DNA of 18,472 nt, taken from contig JAXDHR010000173.1 of NCBI GenBank assembly GCA_034664425.1, forward strand, positions 1-18,472. The letters run 5' to 3'. The position numbers and the translations under genes were made by a program. Positions 16,735 through 18,472 of the stretch are shown here, piece by piece. The notes beneath the pieces were generated by a model. It did not search any database. It was not told the origin of the DNA and saw only the letters and a list, made by a program, of their open reading frames with translations. Source of the DNA: DATBDM01 sp034664425 (GTDB lineage: Bacteria > Actinomycetota > Thermoleophilia > Solirubrobacterales > Solirubrobacteraceae). How positions within the stretch are numbered: the first letter of the stretch is position 1; each line of letters begins with the position of its first letter.

Positions 16735-16776
16735 CCGCGTAGCGTAGAGCGGCGTCCATTCGCACCTCAAGCAGGC

Positions 16777-16804
16777 TTAAGTCGCGGCGGGCCGGTGCCG
16801 ATAC
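16777..16804 (+). promoter_or_regulatory. Sigma-28 (WhiG/FliA)-like promoter of the first prepilin
   Basis: TTAAG-N15-GCCGATAC, 6 of 8 or better to the WhiG/FliA -10 and very close to TAAA at -35. The expected start site at about 16811 lies just before the riboswitch aptamer, so promoter and switch fit together without spare sequence. Confidence 0.72.
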
Positions 16805-16817
16805 CGGATGTGCCAGC

Positions 16818-16897
16818 CGAGGTGTGAACGGCAAATCGCTCGTGAGGGCGAGACGCAAAGCCACGGGGCTCCGGATGAGCCAGCCGGGCTACCACCG
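16818..16897 (+). promoter_or_regulatory. Cyclic di-GMP class I riboswitch (GEMM-I) aptamer
   Basis: Conserved GEMM-I elements occur in order. GGTG (16821-16824) is the 5' strand of P1. AACGGCAAATC (16828-16837) is the first conserved joining segment. A stem CGCTC / GGGCG closed by the GNRA tetraloop GTGA (16837-16850) is P2. The invariant GACGCAAAGCC spans 16852-16862. P3 is GGGGCTC / GAGCC (16865-16881). GCCGGGCTACCACC (16883-16896) carries the tetraloop-receptor side and the 3' strand of P1. G precedes CAAA in the first joining segment, as in c-di-GMP rather than cGAMP variants, though I have not aligned it formally. The aptamer sits in the 5' leader of the major prepilin, a known GEMM target class. 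Confidence 0.92.
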
Positions 16898-16974
16898 ACG
16901 GAGGTGGGAAGCGACCGCGGACCTGGCAAGCAGTTTCACAGGCCCAACCGATCCCTTCAGGAGGGACCACCTCA
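16892..16974 (+). promoter_or_regulatory. Riboswitch expression platform and prepilin ribosome-binding site
   Basis: CCACC at the 3' end of P1 (16892-16896) can instead pair with GGTGG at 16903-16907, a competing hairpin that would open P1. Further down, GAGG (16961-16964) of the strong AGGAGGG site can pair with CCTC (16970-16973) right before the ATG. CCTG (16924-16927) and CAGG (16939-16942) form another small stem. There is no T-run, so control of translation or RNA stability looks more likely than termination. The sign of the response cannot be told from sequence. Confidence 0.5.
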
Positions 16975-17415
16975 ATGCTCCATAAGCTCCGCCAGCGCGC
17001 CCAGGACGAGAAGGGCTTCACCCTGATCGAGCTCCTGGTCGTGATTCTGATCATCGGCATCCTCGCCGCGATCGCTCTGCCCGCGTTCCTCGGCCAGCGC
17101 GCCAAGGGCCAGGACTCGTCCGCGAAGTCCGATGCCCGCAACATGGTCTCCCAGATGGAGTCCTGCTACACGGATTCCGACACCTACACCGGCTGCCCCG
17201 GCAGCGACACCGGCCTCCCGGTCGGCTCCGGCGTCGGCCAGGTGCAGGCGGCTGCCGACAGCACCGGCAAGGGCTACACCATCACGGCGACCTCGAAGTC
17301 GAACAACGTCTTCACGATCACGAAGGACCCCACGACCGGCGTGACCACCCGCGGCTGCACCGTGCCGGCCAGCGGCACGGCCAAGGGCGGCTGCCCCGCC
17401 AGCGGCAGCTGGTAG
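16975..17415 (+). CDS. pilA: Major type IV prepilin PilA-like, riboswitch-controlled
   Basis: A 146-aa class IVa-type prepilin. The leader is 14 residues ending in Lys-Gly, then the mature protein starts FTLIELLVVILIIGILAAIA with Glu at +5 and the usual hydrophobic helix. The mature form has about 132 residues. The variable domain has LGQRAKGQDSSAKSDARNM and four Cys, in ESCYTDSDTYTGCPG and in a C-terminal RGCTVP...KGGCPAS region; two disulfides are likely. Prepilin peptidase should cut after Gly14. ATG 16975 is supported by AGGAGGG at 16959-16965. Expression is probably set by the sigma-28-like promoter and the c-di-GMP riboswitch upstream. A strong hairpin follows the gene, so it is probably a single transcript. 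Confidence 0.95.
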   Translation: MLHKLRQRAQDEKGFTLIELLVVILIIGILAAIALPAFLGQRAKGQDSSAKSDARNMVSQMESCYTDSDTYTGCPGSDTGLPVGSGVGQVQAAADSTGKGYTITATSKSNNVFTITKDPTTGVTTRGCTVPASGTAKGGCPASGSW

Positions 17416-17440
17416 TCCGCAGTACCTGAACCGTTGCACC

Positions 17441-17468
17441 GCGAGGCGGGCCCCCGGGCCCGCCTCGC
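17441..17468 (+). terminator. Strong hairpin terminator after the first prepilin
   Basis: A perfect 13-bp stem, GCGAGGCGGGCCC / GGGCCCGCCTCGC, with a CC centre, starts 25 nt after the stop. There is only a weak T-poor tail (CTCGTTAAC), as is common in actinobacteria. It separates the first prepilin transcript from the promoter of the second. Confidence 0.8.
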
Positions 17469-17518
17469 CTCGTTAACAACCGGCCCGGGGCACGTCGGTC
17501 GGCTCGACGCGCGTTCGA

Positions 17519-17546
17519 TCAAGTCGCCCCGGGGTTCAGCCGATGA
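17519..17546 (+). promoter_or_regulatory. Sigma-28 (WhiG/FliA)-like promoter of the second prepilin
   Basis: TCAAG-N15-GCCGATGA. The predicted start site falls at about 17553, on or next to ATG 17554, implying a leaderless mRNA. No Shine-Dalgarno is present before this ATG, which fits. No GEMM aptamer lies between promoter and gene. Confidence 0.65.
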
Positions 17547-17553
17547 AGCGACC

Positions 17554-17970
17554 ATGGCATGGACGAGACGCACCCGCTCCGAGGACGGCTTCACGCTGAT
17601 CGAGCTGATCGTCGTCGTCATGATCATCGGGATCCTTGCCGCGATCGCGCTGCCGGCCTTCCTCGGCCAGCGCGTCAAGGGACAGGACGCCTCGGCGAAG
17701 TCGGACGTCCGCTCGATGATCGGCCAGATGGAGGCGTGCTACACGGAGGTCGACCGCTACGACCCGTGCCCGCTCCCGGACACGGGGCTCGACGTGGGCA
17801 GCGGCCCCGGCCAGGTCCAGGCCACGCCGAGCGGCGACACCTACGTGGTCGTCGCCTACTCCCTGAGCGGGAACTCCTTCACGGCGACGAAGCACCCCGA
17901 CGGGACGGTGACGCGCACGTGTGACGCGACCTCTGCCCCGCGCGGCGGCTGCGACGGAGGCAGCTGGTGA
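17554..17970 (+). CDS. Second type IV prepilin, paralogue of the first
   Basis: A 138-aa prepilin with a 12-residue leader ending in Asp-Gly, then FTLIELIVVVMIIGILAAIA with Glu at +5. It is clearly a paralogue of the upstream prepilin: ALPAFLGQR(V/A)KGQD(A/S)SAKSD and QME(A/S)CYT are shared, and both proteins end in GG-C-(x)n-GSW. The C-terminal halves differ more. Cys placement is conserved (EACY, DPCP, RTCD, GGCD), suggesting the same disulfide pattern. ATG 17554 fits the leaderless promoter. The longer upstream frame to 17434 crosses the terminator and promoter and is not used. The stop overlaps the next prepilin gene by 4 bp (GTGA). Confidence 0.92.
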   Translation: MAWTRRTRSEDGFTLIELIVVVMIIGILAAIALPAFLGQRVKGQDASAKSDVRSMIGQMEACYTEVDRYDPCPLPDTGLDVGSGPGQVQATPSGDTYVVVAYSLSGNSFTATKHPDGTVTRTCDATSAPRGGCDGGSW

Positions 17971-18472
17971 CGCACGCGACGCGTCGGGGCCTCCGGGGAC
18001 GCGCCACCGACGAAGCAGGCTTCACGCTCGTCGAGCTGATGGTCGCGGCGACCGTGCTCGTCGTCGGCGTGCTCGGCGTGCTCACGCTGATCACCGGGGC
18101 CAACGCGGCGACCGCGTCGACGCGCGCCCGCGAGAACGCCGTCGGGCTCGCCCGGGAGGTCCTCGAGGCCGCGCGCGGGGTCGGCTACGACGACCTCACC
18201 ACCACCGCTCTCACGACCGCACTCCAGGCCCAGCCCAAGCTCGGCGACGCGAACAGCTCGCGCAGCGGATGGCAGGTCACGCGCGGCACGCGCACGTTCA
18301 CCGTCGCGGTGACGGCGTGCGCGGTCGACGACGGCACTGCGGGGGACGGCTTCGGCGCGCACAGCAGCGCGGTGCCGTACTGCTCGGACTCGACGACCCA
18401 AGGCACCGCCGACGCCAACCCCGACGACTACCGCCGCGTCGCCGTCGACGTGAGCTGGCGCATCGCCGGCAA
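17967..18472 (+). CDS. PilV-like minor prepilin, 3'-truncated by the window end
   Basis: The visible 168 residues have an 18-residue leader ending in Ala-Gly, then FTLVELMVAATVLVVGVLGVL with Glu at +5. The downstream helix contains TASTRARENAVGLAREVLEAARGVGYDDL, typical of PilV / type IV pilus modification prepilins, which form the minor pilin initiating complex. Later there are two Cys (TACAVDD and PYCSDS), a Gly/Asp/Ser-rich loop region, and YRRVAVDVSWRIAG at the window edge. The GTG start overlaps the TGA of the second prepilin, so both are expected on one transcript from the promoter at 17519. More minor pilins probably follow beyond the window. Confidence 0.9.
   Translation, partial: MTHATRRGLRGRATDEAGFTLVELMVAATVLVVGVLGVLTLITGANAATASTRARENAVGLAREVLEAARGVGYDDLTTTALTTALQAQPKLGDANSSRSGWQVTRGTRTFTVAVTACAVDDGTAGDGFGAHSSAVPYCSDSTTQGTADANPDDYRRVAVDVSWRIAG

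Noticed and set aside
17434..17553. A 40-residue N-terminal extension of the second prepilin
   Set aside because: It would start before the strong hairpin and run through the promoter. The pre-helix leader would be far longer than usual, while ATG 17554 gives a normal 12-residue leader.

Overview
The window reads as a chromosomal segment of a very GC-rich actinomycete. By gene content and protein style (mltG-aroE-pilB-pilT-pilC order, Ala/Arg/Glu-rich proteins, WhiG/FliA-like promoter motifs, leaderless or near-leaderless genes) I would place it in the Thermoleophilia, near Solirubrobacterales. That placement is inferred from sequence style alone. No tRNA, rRNA, CRISPR array or intact insertion sequence was found.

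Layout. (1) 1-854: 3' part of mnmA, a tRNA 2-thiouridylase. (2) 821-2401, minus strand: a compact operon of a protealysin-type M4 metalloprotease, an emfourin-like protease inhibitor, and an 85-aa unknown protein built around an internal duplication. The last of these overlaps the mnmA 3' end. (3) 2454-2557: a nested palindromic repeat element whose right arm runs into the ruvX start. (4) 2554-9424, plus strand: ruvX, a 1424-aa PAS / coiled-coil / PAS protein, mltG and aroE, nearly all tightly packed. (5) 9429-13649: type IV pilus motor genes pilB, pilT and pilC. (6) 13642-14277, minus: an M14 carboxypeptidase-like gene. (7) 14442-16331, plus: a DoxX-like membrane protein, a cupin, an unknown 228-aa protein and a 63-aa DnaJ-type zinc-finger protein. 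(8) 16315-16734, minus: a membrane-anchored cupredoxin-like protein with no copper ligands. (9) 16777-18472, plus: two paralogous type IV prepilins and a third, PilV-like prepilin cut by the window end.

The most interesting part is regulatory. The first prepilin gene has a sigma-28 (WhiG/FliA)-like promoter followed at once by a well-formed cyclic di-GMP class I (GEMM-I) riboswitch, then a strong Shine-Dalgarno site. The same promoter architecture, T(C/T)AAG-N15-GCCGAT, recurs with identical spacing in front of the second prepilin and of the unknown 228-aa gene. Weaker versions at the same spacing lie before pilT and before the PAS / coiled-coil gene. The sequence therefore suggests a surface-motility regulon driven by an alternative sigma factor, in which one major pilin has an additional c-di-GMP switch and its close paralogue does not. 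The 228-aa unknown and the PAS / coiled-coil protein become candidate new members of that pilus system.
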